Shown one piece after another: positions 8,258-21,523 of a stretch of 64,000 bases of DNA (its first letter is position 1; the number at the start of each line of letters is the position of its first letter). Location: positions 62,001 to 126,000 of the forward strand of contig JAFXOX010000046.1 in the NCBI GenBank assembly GCA_017528345.1, read 5' to 3'. The notes under the pieces were generated by a model, which saw only the letters and a program-made list of their open reading frames with translations, ran no database searches and was not told the DNA's origin. The translations under genes and the position numbers were made by a program. Origin of the DNA: Desulfovibrio sp. GTDB taxonomy: Bacteria; Desulfobacterota; Desulfovibrionia; Desulfovibrionales; Desulfovibrionaceae.

Positions 8258-9274
8258 CTACAGGCCTTTTTCCTGCATCAGACACACGAGATCACAAACG
8301 CGGCACGAATAGCCCCATTCATTGTCGTACCAGGCAACGGCCTTGATCAGGGTTCCTTCCTGAACGGTGGTGCAAGAGCTTTCAAGAATGGATGAGGCGC
8401 TATTGCCCTTGAAATCCATGGAAACCAAAGGTTTGTCATTGTATTCGAGAATGCCTTTGAGATAGCTCTCAGAGGCCTCACGCATTTTGGCAAGCACAGT
8501 TTCGGTATCTGTGGATTTTTCCAGAATACCGGAAAAGTCCACCACGGAAACCGTCGGCGTAGGTACACGCAGGGAATAGCCAGAAAACTTGCCGGCCAGT
8601 TCAGGAATGACCTTGGCTACGGCCTGAGCAGCGCCTGTGGTGGTGGGGATGATATTGCAGGCAGCGGCGCGGGCACGGCGAGGATCCTTGTGGGCCTGAT
8701 CGAGAATGCGCTGATCATTGGTATAGGAATGAATGGTCACCATATTGCCGAGCTTGATGCCAAATTCACGCTGCAGGACCAGAGCCACAGGGGCCAGGCA
8801 GTTTGTGGTGCACGAGGCATTGGAGACAATATGATGCTTTTTGGGATCATAGGCAGAATCGTTGACACCCATGACAATGGTAATGTCCTCTTCTTTGGCC
8901 GGTGCCGTAATAATCACCTTTTTGGCGCCATTCTCCAGATGTACCTGAGCCTGAGAGGCTTTCCGGAAAATACCGGTACTTTCGATAACCACATCCACAC
9001 CATAGTTCTTCCACAGAAGCTGCTTGGGATCCTTTTCGGCAAAGCAGTGGATATTCCAGTCGCCCACGCTGACTTCCGTTCCGTTGACCTTGGCGTTGAG
9101 GTTGCCTCGTCCATAGACGGAATCATATTCAGCAAGGTGGAAATTCTGCTCGGCATCATACAGATCATTGATGGCGACCACTTCTACTTTGTCGCGATAG
9201 GATGCATTGAGAGCACGGAAAACCTGACGGCCAATACGACCAAAACCATTGATGCCAACTTTGACTTTGTTCAT
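8258..9274 (-). CDS. gap: Glyceraldehyde-3-phosphate dehydrogenase, NAD-type
   Basis: The 338-residue glycolytic enzyme oxidises glyceraldehyde-3-phosphate to 1,3-bisphosphoglycerate. It has the Rossmann motif [15 protein letters not shown], the acidic AINDLYD turn that favours NAD over NADP, the catalytic [12 protein letters not shown] with Cys155, and the closing [12 protein letters not shown]. Length is typical. No Shine-Dalgarno sequence lies within 20 nt of the ATG, which is exceptional for this window; a structured leader described separately seems to provide it. It is monocistronic, with a strong terminator after the stop. Confidence 0.98.
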   Translation of the reverse strand: MNKVKVGINGFGRIGRQVFRALNASYRDKVEVVAINDLYDAEQNFHLAEYDSVYGRGNLNAKVNGTEVSVGDWNIHCFAEKDPKQLLWKNYGVDVVIESTGIFRKASQAQVHLENGAKKVIITAPAKEEDITIVMGVNDSAYDPKKHHIVSNASCTTNCLAPVALVLQREFGIKLGNMVTIHSYTNDQRILDQAHKDPRRARAAACNIIPTTTGAAQAVAKVIPELAGKFSGYSLRVPTPTVSVVDFSGILEKSTDTETVLAKMREASESYLKGILEYNDKPLVSMDFKGNSASSILESSCTTVQEGTLIKAVAWYDNEWGYSCRVCDLVCLMQEKGL

Positions 9275-9329
9275 CAGATATTCAGCGTGGAAACCCCGTC
9301 ATGCATGACGGGGAGGAAACGCTGCCTCC
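9275..9329 (-). promoter_or_regulatory. Structured gap leader: hairpin between Shine-Dalgarno and ATG
   Basis: Read on the minus strand, GGAGG (9329-9325) is immediately followed by CAGCGT (9324-9319), which pairs with ACGCTG (9288-9283). Inside lies a second perfect stem CCCCGTC/GACGGGG (9313-9307 with 9300-9294) with an ATGCAT loop; the two stems are separated by a 5-nt/5-nt internal loop. The spacer AATATCTG then leads to the ATG at 9274. Folded, the GGAGG would sit about 8 nt from the ATG, a normal distance. Nineteen bases, from ACGCTG into the start codon, are identical in the pyrK leader. Confidence 0.65.
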
Positions 9330-9356
9330 ATTGTTTTTCCTTAAAGGATTATCTGC

Positions 9357-9396
9357 GCTGTCAGAGCGGATACACAGACAAAGTATCTCTGACAGC
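9357..9396 (-). repeat. Long inverted repeat upstream of gap
   Basis: GCTGTCAGAG (9357-9366) is perfectly complementary to CTCTGACAGC (9387-9396), with an inner ATAC/GTAT pair across a 3-nt bulge. No T-run follows on either strand, so it is not an intrinsic terminator. It lies 80-120 nt before gap and could be an operator or a leader hairpin. Confidence 0.6.
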
Positions 9397-9526
9397 CCGC
9401 CAAGAGCAAAAAAGTTGCGCCGTATTCCGCCCTTGGGACAAAACGAGGGAAAAAAACGCTATGCCTTTATCGCCAGGCGCAAAAATATGACATTAATTTT
9501 CAAAAGCATCAAGAGGGGAAAGACCC

Positions 9527-10633
9527 TCAGCATTTAAACATAAATCTACGCATTGAAACATTAAGCACAACACCCAGAAGTGTAAAGTTCACCAGCGTTG
9601 CACTGCCTCCATAACTGATGAAAGGCAGAGGGATACCCACAACAGGCATCAGTCCCACGACCATGCACATATTGATAAGGATCTCCCAGAAAAAGTAGAA
9701 GAAAATACCGACCACAAGCATGCTGCCAAAACGATCCTTTGCCTGTACGGCTGAGGAAAAAATGGCAAGGAGAAAGAAACAAAACAGCGAGACAAGCGCG
9801 ACACACCCCACAAAGCCCCATTCTTCGCCGAAGACGGCAAGGGCAAAGTCCGAATGGCGTTCTGGCAGAAAACGCAGCTGACTCTGTGTGCCTTCGGCAA
9901 ACCCCTTACCCCAGAGCTGTCCGCTGCCAATAGCAATATGCGATTGCAGAATGTGGTAGCCTGTGCCTCGGGGGTCATTGCCTGGATTGAGAAAGTTTAA
10001 AATACGCTGGCGCTGATAATCATGCATACCCAGAAACCAGAGCAGTGCCCCGGCGCAGGGTATGGCAACAAGGCAGCTGCGCAAAACCGAGGCACGCATG
10101 CCGTGGAAAAGAATCATGCCCCCCATGATCAAAAGCAGCATCATGGACGTGCCAAGGTCAGGCTGGTGCAGAATGAGTGCACAAGGCAAAAGACCAATTG
10201 TCAGAATGCCAAAAAAACGCTTCCAACCCAGGGGTTGCCCGTCTTGGGACAAAAGCCTTGCCACAAGGACAAGCACAGCGATCTTGGCCATCTCCGAGGG
10301 CTGAAAACTGATCCCCCCCAGTGAAATCCAGCGCGTGGCGCCGTAGACGTTTTTCCCGGCTACAGCCACAAGAATCAGCAGTACAAAAGTCACCCAGTAG
10401 AATGACCAGGCAAAATTACGCAGTCTGCGGTAATCAATGGCCAAGGTTGCCAGCATGCAAGCAAGTCCGCACAGCCCCCAGACAATCTGCTTCTGGTAAA
10501 AGCTTGAAACGAATATACCGTCTTCCAGGCGTGTGCCACTGGCTGAGTAGAGATTGATCAGACCCACAAAAAAAAGCAGAGCCATGCAGGCCAAAAGAGA
10601 CCAGTTGACATGACTAAAAAGGCGCATATCCAT
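9527..10633 (-). CDS. rodA: Rod-shape SEDS glycosyltransferase RodA
   Basis: The 368-residue multi-pass inner-membrane protein of the FtsW/RodA/SpoVE family polymerises lipid II for side-wall synthesis with its partner PBP2. About ten hydrophobic segments are visible, plus WISLGGISFQPSEMAKIA, the loop GSGQLWGKGFAEGTQSQLRFLPERHSDFA, and the C-terminal FISYGGSATLVNFTLLGVVL signature. GGAG lies 8 nt before the ATG. It is the last gene of the mre operon, 17 nt after mrdA. No terminator was found directly after its stop. Confidence 0.97.
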   Translation of the reverse strand: MDMRLFSHVNWSLLACMALLFFVGLINLYSASGTRLEDGIFVSSFYQKQIVWGLCGLACMLATLAIDYRRLRNFAWSFYWVTFVLLILVAVAGKNVYGATRWISLGGISFQPSEMAKIAVLVLVARLLSQDGQPLGWKRFFGILTIGLLPCALILHQPDLGTSMMLLLIMGGMILFHGMRASVLRSCLVAIPCAGALLWFLGMHDYQRQRILNFLNPGNDPRGTGYHILQSHIAIGSGQLWGKGFAEGTQSQLRFLPERHSDFALAVFGEEWGFVGCVALVSLFCFFLLAIFSSAVQAKDRFGSMLVVGIFFYFFWEILINMCMVVGLMPVVGIPLPFISYGGSATLVNFTLLGVVLNVSMRRFMFKC

Positions 10634-10650
10634 GATCTTGGCTCCGCGAC

Positions 10651-12525
10651 TTAGGATGCTGGCTGCCCACCGACAGGACCAAAAAGATGCTCATAGACCT
10701 TCTTGGCGACAGGACCGGCAACGGAAGATCCGCCACCGCCATGTTCCACCATGACCACGACAACGTAGGTTTTGCCGTTTTTTCTGCCCCAGGTGGCAAT
10801 CCAGGCATGGTCTCGCATGGCCTTTTGCATGTCCTTGTTCCTGATGCGTCGATTGGCTGCCATACGCAGTTTGACAACCTGGGCAGTACCGGTCTTTCCT
10901 CCCATCTCCGCATCCTTGCGGCTGATGACCCTGGCTGTGCCCACAGTAGCCGTTCTGTGCATGGCATTTTTAATAAATTCGAGCGTTTCTGGCCGACAAG
11001 GCAAGGTCCCCATCACTTCACGAGGGGCATGTTCCAACAGTTGTGGTTTCAAGAGTTTGCCGCCATTGAGAATGGCACAGACATAGTTGGCCATCTGCAC
11101 AGGTGTAACCAGCGTTGATCCCTGACCGATGGAGACATTGAAGGTATCACCACGCAGCCAGCTGCGTCCAAAACGCCTCTGCTTCCATTTTTTGGAAGGC
11201 ACAAGGCCTGAGCGCTCATGGGGCAGGTCTATCCCTGTGGGTTTGCCAAAGCCACAACTTTTGGCAAAGCTTTCAATGCGGTCAATGCCGAGCTTTTCCG
11301 CCATCAGATAAAAATAGACATCACAGGAATGGATCAGTGCCTGTTCGAGATTCAGAGAACCGTGGCCACTGTGCTTCCAGCAGCGAAAGATCTGTTTGCC
11401 GAGTTTGGCGTAGCCGGGGCAAAAAACCGTTTCCTTGGCACTGACGCCACTTTCAAGAATCAGGGCTGCCATCATCAGCTTCCAGACGGAACCTGGTGGA
11501 TAGGTACTCTGAATGGCTCTGTTCTGCAGAGGAAAGCTGCGATTGCTTCTCAGTTCCTCCCAATCCTTGTGTGAAATGCCCTCGGCAAAGAGATTATTGT
11601 CGTAGGCCGGAGAGGTGACAAGCGCACGCACTTTGCCGCTCTCAGGCTCCATGACCACAACACAGCCATCCTCACCCTGCAGAGCATCCCAACACGCCTG
11701 CTGAAGATCCCGATCCAACGCCAGTTTCAGATCGTGTCCGCCCTTGGGCTCATCGCGCATACGGCGGCCCATAACCCGAGCATGGGCATCCACCTCAACT
11801 TCGTAGAGCCCCTTGCTGCCGCGCAGACGTTTTTCCATCTGCAGTTCCAAGCCCTGCTTGCCCATGAGATCCCCCATGGCAAGTTGCGGGTCCTTTTCCA
11901 TCTCCTGCTCGTTGACTTCGGCAACATAACCCAGAATATGGCTGAAAAGTTCCCGCTCAGGATAACTGCGCTTGGTGCGCACGACAATTTTAAGTCCAGG
12001 CCAGGCGTGAATTTCCGCCTCAATGCGAGCTACGAGGTCAAAATTGATGTCTGGAACCATCAAAAGCGGTTCATAGGGTTTGATCTTGATACGGTCCTGC
12101 TGATATCGCTCAATAACTCTCGACAATGGCATCTGGGACCAGGCGCTGATCTGAGCCAGCGTTGCCGGCAGATCCAAACAGTCCTCACGGATCAGAAAAA
12201 GGCCGTAGGTAGTGCGATTATCAGTGAGGATGCGGTCATGCAGATCAAGAATACGGCCACGCGGAGCAAGCACATATTCCTGACGCATACGGTTTTCTAT
12301 AGCCTGTCTGGCAAAGAATTCCCCTTTGTGCATCTGCAGATACCAAAAGCGGATAACCAAAAGGAAAAAAAAGATGCCAATGAGCACCTGCAGAAGAATG
12401 ACACCTGCTCTTGGGGGCTGGTAGAGCTCCTGCTCAACGGGAATTTTCAGCCAGGAATGACCCTTTTCCCCGTTTTCCCGTTCTTCGTTCTCCTGCACGG
12501 AGGCATTCTGCTGCGTTTTCATCAT
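10651..12525 (-). CDS. mrdA: Penicillin-binding protein 2 (elongasome transpeptidase)
   Basis: The 624-residue class B PBP has a single N-terminal membrane anchor (VILLQVLIGIFFFLLVIRFWYL near residue 45), the non-catalytic dimerisation domain and a C-terminal transpeptidase. The catalytic motifs are STYPPGSVWK (SxxK), SCD (SxN position, as in other PBP2 proteins) and GGKTGTAQV (KTG). It cross-links side-wall peptidoglycan together with RodA. Two consecutive ATG codons (12525, 12522) are possible starts, and an in-frame TTG precedes them. No clear Shine-Dalgarno is seen. A 134-bp gap separates it from mreD. Confidence 0.96.
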   Translation of the reverse strand: MMKTQQNASVQENEERENGEKGHSWLKIPVEQELYQPPRAGVILLQVLIGIFFFLLVIRFWYLQMHKGEFFARQAIENRMRQEYVLAPRGRILDLHDRILTDNRTTYGLFLIREDCLDLPATLAQISAWSQMPLSRVIERYQQDRIKIKPYEPLLMVPDINFDLVARIEAEIHAWPGLKIVVRTKRSYPERELFSHILGYVAEVNEQEMEKDPQLAMGDLMGKQGLELQMEKRLRGSKGLYEVEVDAHARVMGRRMRDEPKGGHDLKLALDRDLQQACWDALQGEDGCVVVMEPESGKVRALVTSPAYDNNLFAEGISHKDWEELRSNRSFPLQNRAIQSTYPPGSVWKLMMAALILESGVSAKETVFCPGYAKLGKQIFRCWKHSGHGSLNLEQALIHSCDVYFYLMAEKLGIDRIESFAKSCGFGKPTGIDLPHERSGLVPSKKWKQRRFGRSWLRGDTFNVSIGQGSTLVTPVQMANYVCAILNGGKLLKPQLLEHAPREVMGTLPCRPETLEFIKNAMHRTATVGTARVISRKDAEMGGKTGTAQVVKLRMAANRRIRNKDMQKAMRDHAWIATWGRKNGKTYVVVVMVEHGGGGSSVAGPVAKKVYEHLFGPVGGQPAS

Positions 12526-12659
12526 CAAAAAATCAGCGTCTCACAGCGCCCAAGGGATGCCGGAGAACAAGGGCTTTTGCGTTATTGTGAGAAATGAATT
12601 TGCCTCTGATGAGAGATCAGCCGCTTACCACCAAAGACCTCTTCGTTCTCTGCACATGT

Positions 12660-13169
12660 TCAAACACCGATCTTATGGAGATTTTCACCTTTCACGGGAT
12701 TTGGCTGGGAACTGGCAGGCAGGCAAAGACGCAGGTAATGTACGACACACCAAGAGATCGGCAAAAAGATGGCCTGAAGAAGACTGCTGTCGATGAGCTG
12801 CTGCACATTGACCTCAAGATCCTGCAGGGGAGCCATAAGCACATTCAGTGCATAACTTGCCGCACCACAGGCAGCAGAGAGAAAGAAGACAAAGACAAAA
12901 GTTCCTGAATTAAAAAAACGCTCACCAATATGAAAAAAAAGAACAATCACAGCATACCAGACAACACTGCCGCCAAAGGGCCGTGAGCCCAATCCCTCCT
13001 GCAAAAGGACAAAAAGTGGCAGAAGCCAGACCAAGGTTTTGAAGTTGCGCTCCTGCAAAAGCACAATCAAGCCACAGACAAGGGCATCAATACGCGGAAC
13101 AAGCATTTCGCAGACAAGACCCGCGGCTGTAAAGATGAGCCAGAAGCAGATATTGCCAAGGCCGCTCAT
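12660..13169 (-). CDS. mreD: Rod-shape protein MreD-like
   Basis: The 169-residue inner-membrane protein has about five hydrophobic segments and no soluble domain (ICFWLIFTAAGLVCEMLV, TLVWLLPLFVLLQEGL, GSVVWYAVIVLFFHIG, FVFVFFLSAACGAASYALNVL, and one near the C-terminus). MreD sequences diverge strongly, so the call rests mainly on topology, size and its place between mreC and mrdA. The ATG almost touches the mreC stop (6-nt gap), with AAGGA about 11 nt upstream inside mreC. Its role is in the elongasome as a scaffold partner of MreC. Confidence 0.85.
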   Translation of the reverse strand: MSGLGNICFWLIFTAAGLVCEMLVPRIDALVCGLIVLLQERNFKTLVWLLPLFVLLQEGLGSRPFGGSVVWYAVIVLFFHIGERFFNSGTFVFVFFLSAACGAASYALNVLMAPLQDLEVNVQQLIDSSLLQAIFLPISWCVVHYLRLCLPASSQPNPVKGENLHKIGV

Positions 13170-13175
13170 AATCCG

Positions 13176-14072
13176 TTATTTCCTTCTGGCTTTGCCTGGT
13201 TTGGGTGGGCCGACGAACTGCGAGGGGGATGTGGCGTTTTCTTCCACTTCAGGAGCCTGTCCTGTCTTTTCAAAGAGCAGGACCTCCTCCAGGTGCTGCA
13301 GATCAACCAACGGTTCGGCGGTAATGGCAAGAAATTCCGAGTAGTTGGAGGGTTCCACGGAAACCACACGCGCTGCGGGCAGTCCCTTGGGATAAAAGCC
13401 GTCAAGACCCGATGTAACAAGAAGTTCCCCGCGACGCACGCCGGCATCACGGGGGACAAAATCAACGGTCAAAGGGCGCATGGCGCCATTACCGTGCAAA
13501 ATACCCATCGCCCGGCTGTCTTGCGTAAAGATGGCAATACGGCTGCCAGGGTCTGTCATCAGGAGCACGCTTGCCGAGTGAGCGCTGGCTCTCAGCACCC
13601 TCCCGACAACACCTTTATTGGTCAGAAGCGGTGTGCCCGGCCGTCCACCAGTGGCATAGCCTCTGTTGATGGTAATCGTATTGAGGACCGCATTGGGACC
13701 AATCTGTCCACTGAGCACTCGCGCCCCAAGAGGTCTCCAGTTATTGTCCACAGGGACCTGCAAAAGAATGCGCAGGCGCCTCAGCTCCGCCAGGTCCTCA
13801 CTATTGGCGAGAAGGCGCGTTTCTAACGTGGCCACATGCGCTTTGAGTGCTTCATTTTCCTCTCGCACGGCCACCAGATCCACATAACGCGTCCAAAGAC
13901 CACCAAGGAAATCCTGAGCTGCGCGCACAGGGCTCAGGACCGCGCCTCCGACCTCCAGTCCGATGTCCGTTGAAAGATCATCCAGGGTATGGGTGGTTTG
14001 ATTCCACGAATACATACCCAAGAAAAAAATCAGAAGGGCTCCGGCAATGACCAGCATGCGACGCAGGGACAC
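13176..14072 (-). CDS. mreC: Rod-shape determining protein MreC
   Basis: The 298-residue periplasmic scaffold is anchored by one N-terminal membrane helix (MLVIAGALLIFFLGMYSW). A coiled coil follows around residues 65-100 (VREENEALKAHVATLETRLLANSEDLAELRRLR), then the beta-rich MreC domain with GATGGRPGTPLLTNKGVVGRV-like glycine turns. It organises RodA, PBP2 and MreB. The start appears to be GTG at 14072; an ATG 5 codons in is the alternative. The C-terminal 30 residues are proline- and lysine-rich. It lies 22 nt after mreB. Confidence 0.94.
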   Translation of the reverse strand: MSLRRMLVIAGALLIFFLGMYSWNQTTHTLDDLSTDIGLEVGGAVLSPVRAAQDFLGGLWTRYVDLVAVREENEALKAHVATLETRLLANSEDLAELRRLRILLQVPVDNNWRPLGARVLSGQIGPNAVLNTITINRGYATGGRPGTPLLTNKGVVGRVLRASAHSASVLLMTDPGSRIAIFTQDSRAMGILHGNGAMRPLTVDFVPRDAGVRRGELLVTSGLDGFYPKGLPAARVVSVEPSNYSEFLAITAEPLVDLQHLEEVLLFEKTGQAPEVEENATSPSQFVGPPKPGKARRK

Positions 14073-14094
14073 GATCGTACCCGAAAAAACAGGG

Positions 14095-15491
<1,397 letters not shown>

Positions 15492-16895
15492 GTGTCACAC
15501 ACAGACGATTTTCCGCTCCTTGATATCACAGGTCTCTCCAATCAGGGTCAGGGCATAGCTCGGCTGAGCCAGGGACCAGAAAGCGGTCTTGTGGTTTTTG
15601 TACCAGGAGCTCTGCCAGGAGAGCGTGTGCGCGCAAAAATCCGCGAGCGCACCAAAAACTACCTTGTGGCCGACATTGTGGAAGAGATCGCTTCCCTGGG
15701 CCCTGCAGATTGTCCTCACGTTTCTCTTTGCGGCGGCTGCGCACTGGCTCGCCTACCCTATAGTGAGCAGCTTATCTGGAAACGTGATTTTGTGCGACAG
15801 GCCATGCTGCGCACAGCGCATCTTGGGGCCGATGAGCTTGAGACCCAGCTTGCAGATATTGAGGCATCTCCAGAAACAACCTGCTATCGCAATAAAATGA
15901 CCTTTGCTTTTGGAGATGACCAGCAAGGGAACCTCATTCTTGGCCAGCGCAGCCCGCACAGCCACAGCATTGTACCAACGCCGCAATGTGCCCGCATGCC
16001 AGATATTGTGCAAAGTATCTGTCAGTGCTGCACAGATTTTGCCAGGACTCAGCACCTTGAGGCCTATCGACAGGGGGTTGGCCAGGGCCTCTTACGTTTT
16101 CTTGTGGTACGCCAGGGTTTTCTGCTAGAGAGCCATGAACAAGGACTCTGGCTACTATTGCTCTCAAGCCCTAGCGAAAAACAGGTGCGCCGCAAAATAG
16201 TGAGGCTCGCTGAAGAGCTTTTGGCGGCTTTTCCTGAGATTGCCTGCTTTGTGCATGAAGAGCGCAAAAGCAGGGATGCCTTTGCCATAGGGGAAAAACG
16301 TATCTTCGTCCTTGGCAAAGCCCAGGATGCCAGGCTTGCGCTTCCCCTTGCCGACCGCTTCTTTAACCTCGATACGGCATCTTTTTTTCAGGTCAATACC
16401 AGTGCAAGCCAGAAACTGGTTCACGTTGTCCAAAATCTCCTTTTGCCCAGCGCAGGCAGGGATCGGCATCTTCTTGATCTTTTCTGCGGAGTTGGAGCCC
16501 CTGGGCTCCTCTATGCCAAGCATTTTGCCGATGTGCAGGCTATTGAAGTGCAAAAGGCAAGCGCTATCCAGGCCGAGATGAACGCCAGGGCCTTTGGTAT
16601 GACCAACTACCATGCCCGGGCCGGTGCTTGCCAAAAACTTGTACAATCAGTGGCAAACGCTGATGTACTCTTATGCGACCCGCCGCGCACAGGCCTTGAG
16701 CCATTGACCCTATCGCATCTGCTGTCACGGGATGACCTTCGCAGCATCTGCTACATTTCCTGCAATCCTGTAACCCTGGCCCGTGATGTTCGGCTTCTGT
16801 CAAAACGTTTTGCGGTTTCGACCATTGTGCCCGTTGATCTCTTTCCCCATACCCCACATGTTGAAAGCGTTGTCCTTATGTCGCGCTGTTCTTGA
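15492..16895 (+). CDS. rlmD: 23S rRNA (uracil-5-)-methyltransferase, RlmD/TrmA family
   Basis: The 467-residue SAM enzyme methylates C5 of a uridine in 23S rRNA. An N-terminal TRAM domain (to about residue 60) is followed by the iron-sulfur motif CPHVSLCGGC, a fourth cysteine in PTPQCARMP, the SAM-binding LLDLFCGVGAPGLLYA and the catalytic segment CYISCNPVTLARDV, where the cysteine of SCNP is the nucleophile. The [4Fe-4S] ligands point to RlmD-type rather than TrmA. GTG at 15492 is the start that keeps the TRAM domain; AGGA lies about 14 nt upstream. Exact target uridine cannot be read from sequence. Confidence 0.92.
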   Translation: MSHTDDFPLLDITGLSNQGQGIARLSQGPESGLVVFVPGALPGERVRAKIRERTKNYLVADIVEEIASLGPADCPHVSLCGGCALARLPYSEQLIWKRDFVRQAMLRTAHLGADELETQLADIEASPETTCYRNKMTFAFGDDQQGNLILGQRSPHSHSIVPTPQCARMPDIVQSICQCCTDFARTQHLEAYRQGVGQGLLRFLVVRQGFLLESHEQGLWLLLLSSPSEKQVRRKIVRLAEELLAAFPEIACFVHEERKSRDAFAIGEKRIFVLGKAQDARLALPLADRFFNLDTASFFQVNTSASQKLVHVVQNLLLPSAGRDRHLLDLFCGVGAPGLLYAKHFADVQAIEVQKASAIQAEMNARAFGMTNYHARAGACQKLVQSVANADVLLCDPPRTGLEPLTLSHLLSRDDLRSICYISCNPVTLARDVRLLSKRFAVSTIVPVDLFPHTPHVESVVLMSRCS

Positions 16896-16929
16896 TGCGG
16901 TGCACAGACGAGAATTCAGGCAAAAGCGG

Positions 16930-19752
<2,823 letters not shown>

Positions 19753-19844
19753 TCTCGATGAAGCAGGAAACCTCCTAGGGCTGCAGGTGAAGGCCTGCCT
19801 CCGCCAGGAATCCCCCGACTTGAGACGAGGGAGGATATGTGGGC

Positions 19845-20939
19845 CTATAATCCCATAAATTTTTTCATCTTTTTCTGAGCTTTTTTCACAAGTCCCTCGT
19901 CGTCCTCAGCTTCAAATTCACGCAAAAGCTCCTCCTGACGCTGGCTGAGGTGTGTCGGGGTCTTGACATTCACCTGGACAAGCAGGTCACCACGCGTGGT
20001 ACGCCCAGGATAGGGCATTCCCTCGCCCTTCAGACGCAGAAGGGAGCCACTCTGGACACCTTTGGGAATATCAATGGGAAGATCTCCGTCAAGACCAGGA
20101 ACTTCGGTTTTAAAGCCCAGAGCCGCCTGCACGAAGGTGATATCCACCTGACAGAGCAGATCCTGTCCGTGGCGTTCAAAACGCTTATCGTCTTCAACGG
20201 TAACTACGACGTAAAGATCTCCGGGAGGGCCACCGTGAGTACCAGGCTCACCCTCGCCACGCACACGCAGTCTCACCCCGGTATCCACACCGGCCGGAAT
20301 ATGCACTTCAAGTTTCCGCGTATCCACGACCATGCCTTCGCCTTTGCAGCGGGCACAGGGTTTGACAATGACCTTCCCCTGTCCATGACAAATTGGACAG
20401 GGCATGGCTATCTGGAAAAAGCCTTGATTGCGCCGCACCTGGCCTGTACCATTACAGTGTCGACAGGTTTCAACCTTGGAACCGGGCGCCGCACCAGAGC
20501 CCTGACAGTCCGGGCAGGTAACATGCTTGGGCAAAGAAAGCGTGACCTTATCGCCTTTGGCCGCCTGAGCAAAAGAAATCGTTAGATTGTAGCGTAAATC
20601 TGCACCTTCGGAGGCGCGGGAACCGGACATGCCGGAAAAACCGAAGAAATCACCAAAAATATCGCCGAAATGAGAAAAGATATCGTCGGTGGAGTTGAAA
20701 CCACCCCCACCGCCCTGCACACCGGCAAAGCCGAAGCGATCATAGCGTGCTCGCTTGTTTTCGTCCCGAAGAACATCATAGGCTTCAGCCGCTTCCTTAA
20801 ACTTCTGCTCGGCCTCGGCATCGCCAGGATTGTGGTCGGGGTGGTATTTCATGGCGAGCTTACGATAGGCCTTTTTCAGCTCGTCCTCACTGGCGTTTCT
20901 GCTGACGCCCAAAACTTCATAGTAATCACGCTGCGGCAT
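19845..20939 (-). CDS. dnaJ: Chaperone DnaJ
   Basis: The 364-residue Hsp40 stimulates DnaK ATPase and delivers unfolded clients. The J domain has the essential HPD in [10 protein letters not shown]; a Gly/Phe-rich region ([13 protein letters not shown]) follows; four CxxCxGxG zinc repeats are intact ([32 protein letters not shown]); the C-terminal client domain is complete. This is a type I DnaJ. It is downstream of rpoZ on the same strand with a 59-nt gap. No heat-shock operator (CIRCE) was seen in front of it. Confidence 0.97.
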   Translation of the reverse strand: MPQRDYYEVLGVSRNASEDELKKAYRKLAMKYHPDHNPGDAEAEQKFKEAAEAYDVLRDENKRARYDRFGFAGVQGGGGGFNSTDDIFSHFGDIFGDFFGFSGMSGSRASEGADLRYNLTISFAQAAKGDKVTLSLPKHVTCPDCQGSGAAPGSKVETCRHCNGTGQVRRNQGFFQIAMPCPICHGQGKVIVKPCARCKGEGMVVDTRKLEVHIPAGVDTGVRLRVRGEGEPGTHGGPPGDLYVVVTVEDDKRFERHGQDLLCQVDITFVQAALGFKTEVPGLDGDLPIDIPKGVQSGSLLRLKGEGMPYPGRTTRGDLLVQVNVKTPTHLSQRQEELLREFEAEDDEGLVKKAQKKMKKFMGL

Positions 20940-20998
20940 GTCTGTATGCTCTTTTCAGTAAAGCTCTGCGCCCAAACGGGCAAAAAAAGACCTTTGGC

Positions 20999-21253
20999 CT
21001 AATCTTCGGGGTAATCGCGACCCGAAGCGGCTGCCATCTCAGATTCACTCAGTGGTGTGTAAAGGCTATCATCGTCAGGACGTACCTTGCCTGCAGCAAT
21101 TTCACGCAGGGCGGTGACACATTCCTTATTGCGGGTATTAATCTGAGGTTCGTAACCTTCCCGGTACTGATGTACACGCTTAATAGCCATCTGCACAAGC
21201 AGAAAGCGATTATTCACCCGTTCCTGACAGTCTTCCACGGTAATGCGGGCCAT
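20999..21253 (-). CDS. rpoZ: RNA polymerase omega subunit
   Basis: The 84-residue protein begins [26 protein letters not shown], the standard omega N-terminus that wraps the beta' C-terminus, and contains the [11 protein letters not shown] segment. The frame is open for 58 more codons upstream, but GTGGAGGAAGT directly before this ATG fixes the start. It assists RNA polymerase assembly and forms part of the ppGpp site. It leads a short rpoZ-dnaJ unit and is divergent from purH; the 270-bp gap shows no clear promoter pair. Confidence 0.96.
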   Translation of the reverse strand: MARITVEDCQERVNNRFLLVQMAIKRVHQYREGYEPQINTRNKECVTALREIAAGKVRPDDDSLYTPLSESEMAAASGRDYPED

Positions 21254-21523
21254 ACTTCCTCCACGTTGCACCGTATCCAAAAGATCATGGTAGCACTTGC
21301 CGGCAAATCCTGCTAGACTCAGCACCGCACGGACAAAGGCCGTGCTTTTGCCGGTGTCTGCAGCGAAAAAAAGGCCATACCCAGGCCTGAAAGCAGTGCT
21401 GCGCATGCATTCATCTTCTGTTAACAATCTTCGCGCAAATTTTTATTTAAGCCAGAAAACATACCGTCTGTCAAGTGATTTGCCGAAGCGCTCTTTCTGT
21501 ATTTACGTCCTAGGAGAATGAAA

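Noticed and set aside
9275..9288. CTGA and TGATGA in the gap/pyrK leaders as a box C/D or K-turn motif
   Set aside because: TGATGA arises from the start codon context, the third leader lacks it, and the two boxes are not on opposing strands as a K-turn needs.
12522..12560. mrdA leader as a fourth hairpin-leader (ACGCTGATTTTTTGATGATG resembles gap)
   Set aside because: No GGAGG-CAGC partner precedes it and the possible stem has only 3 bp.
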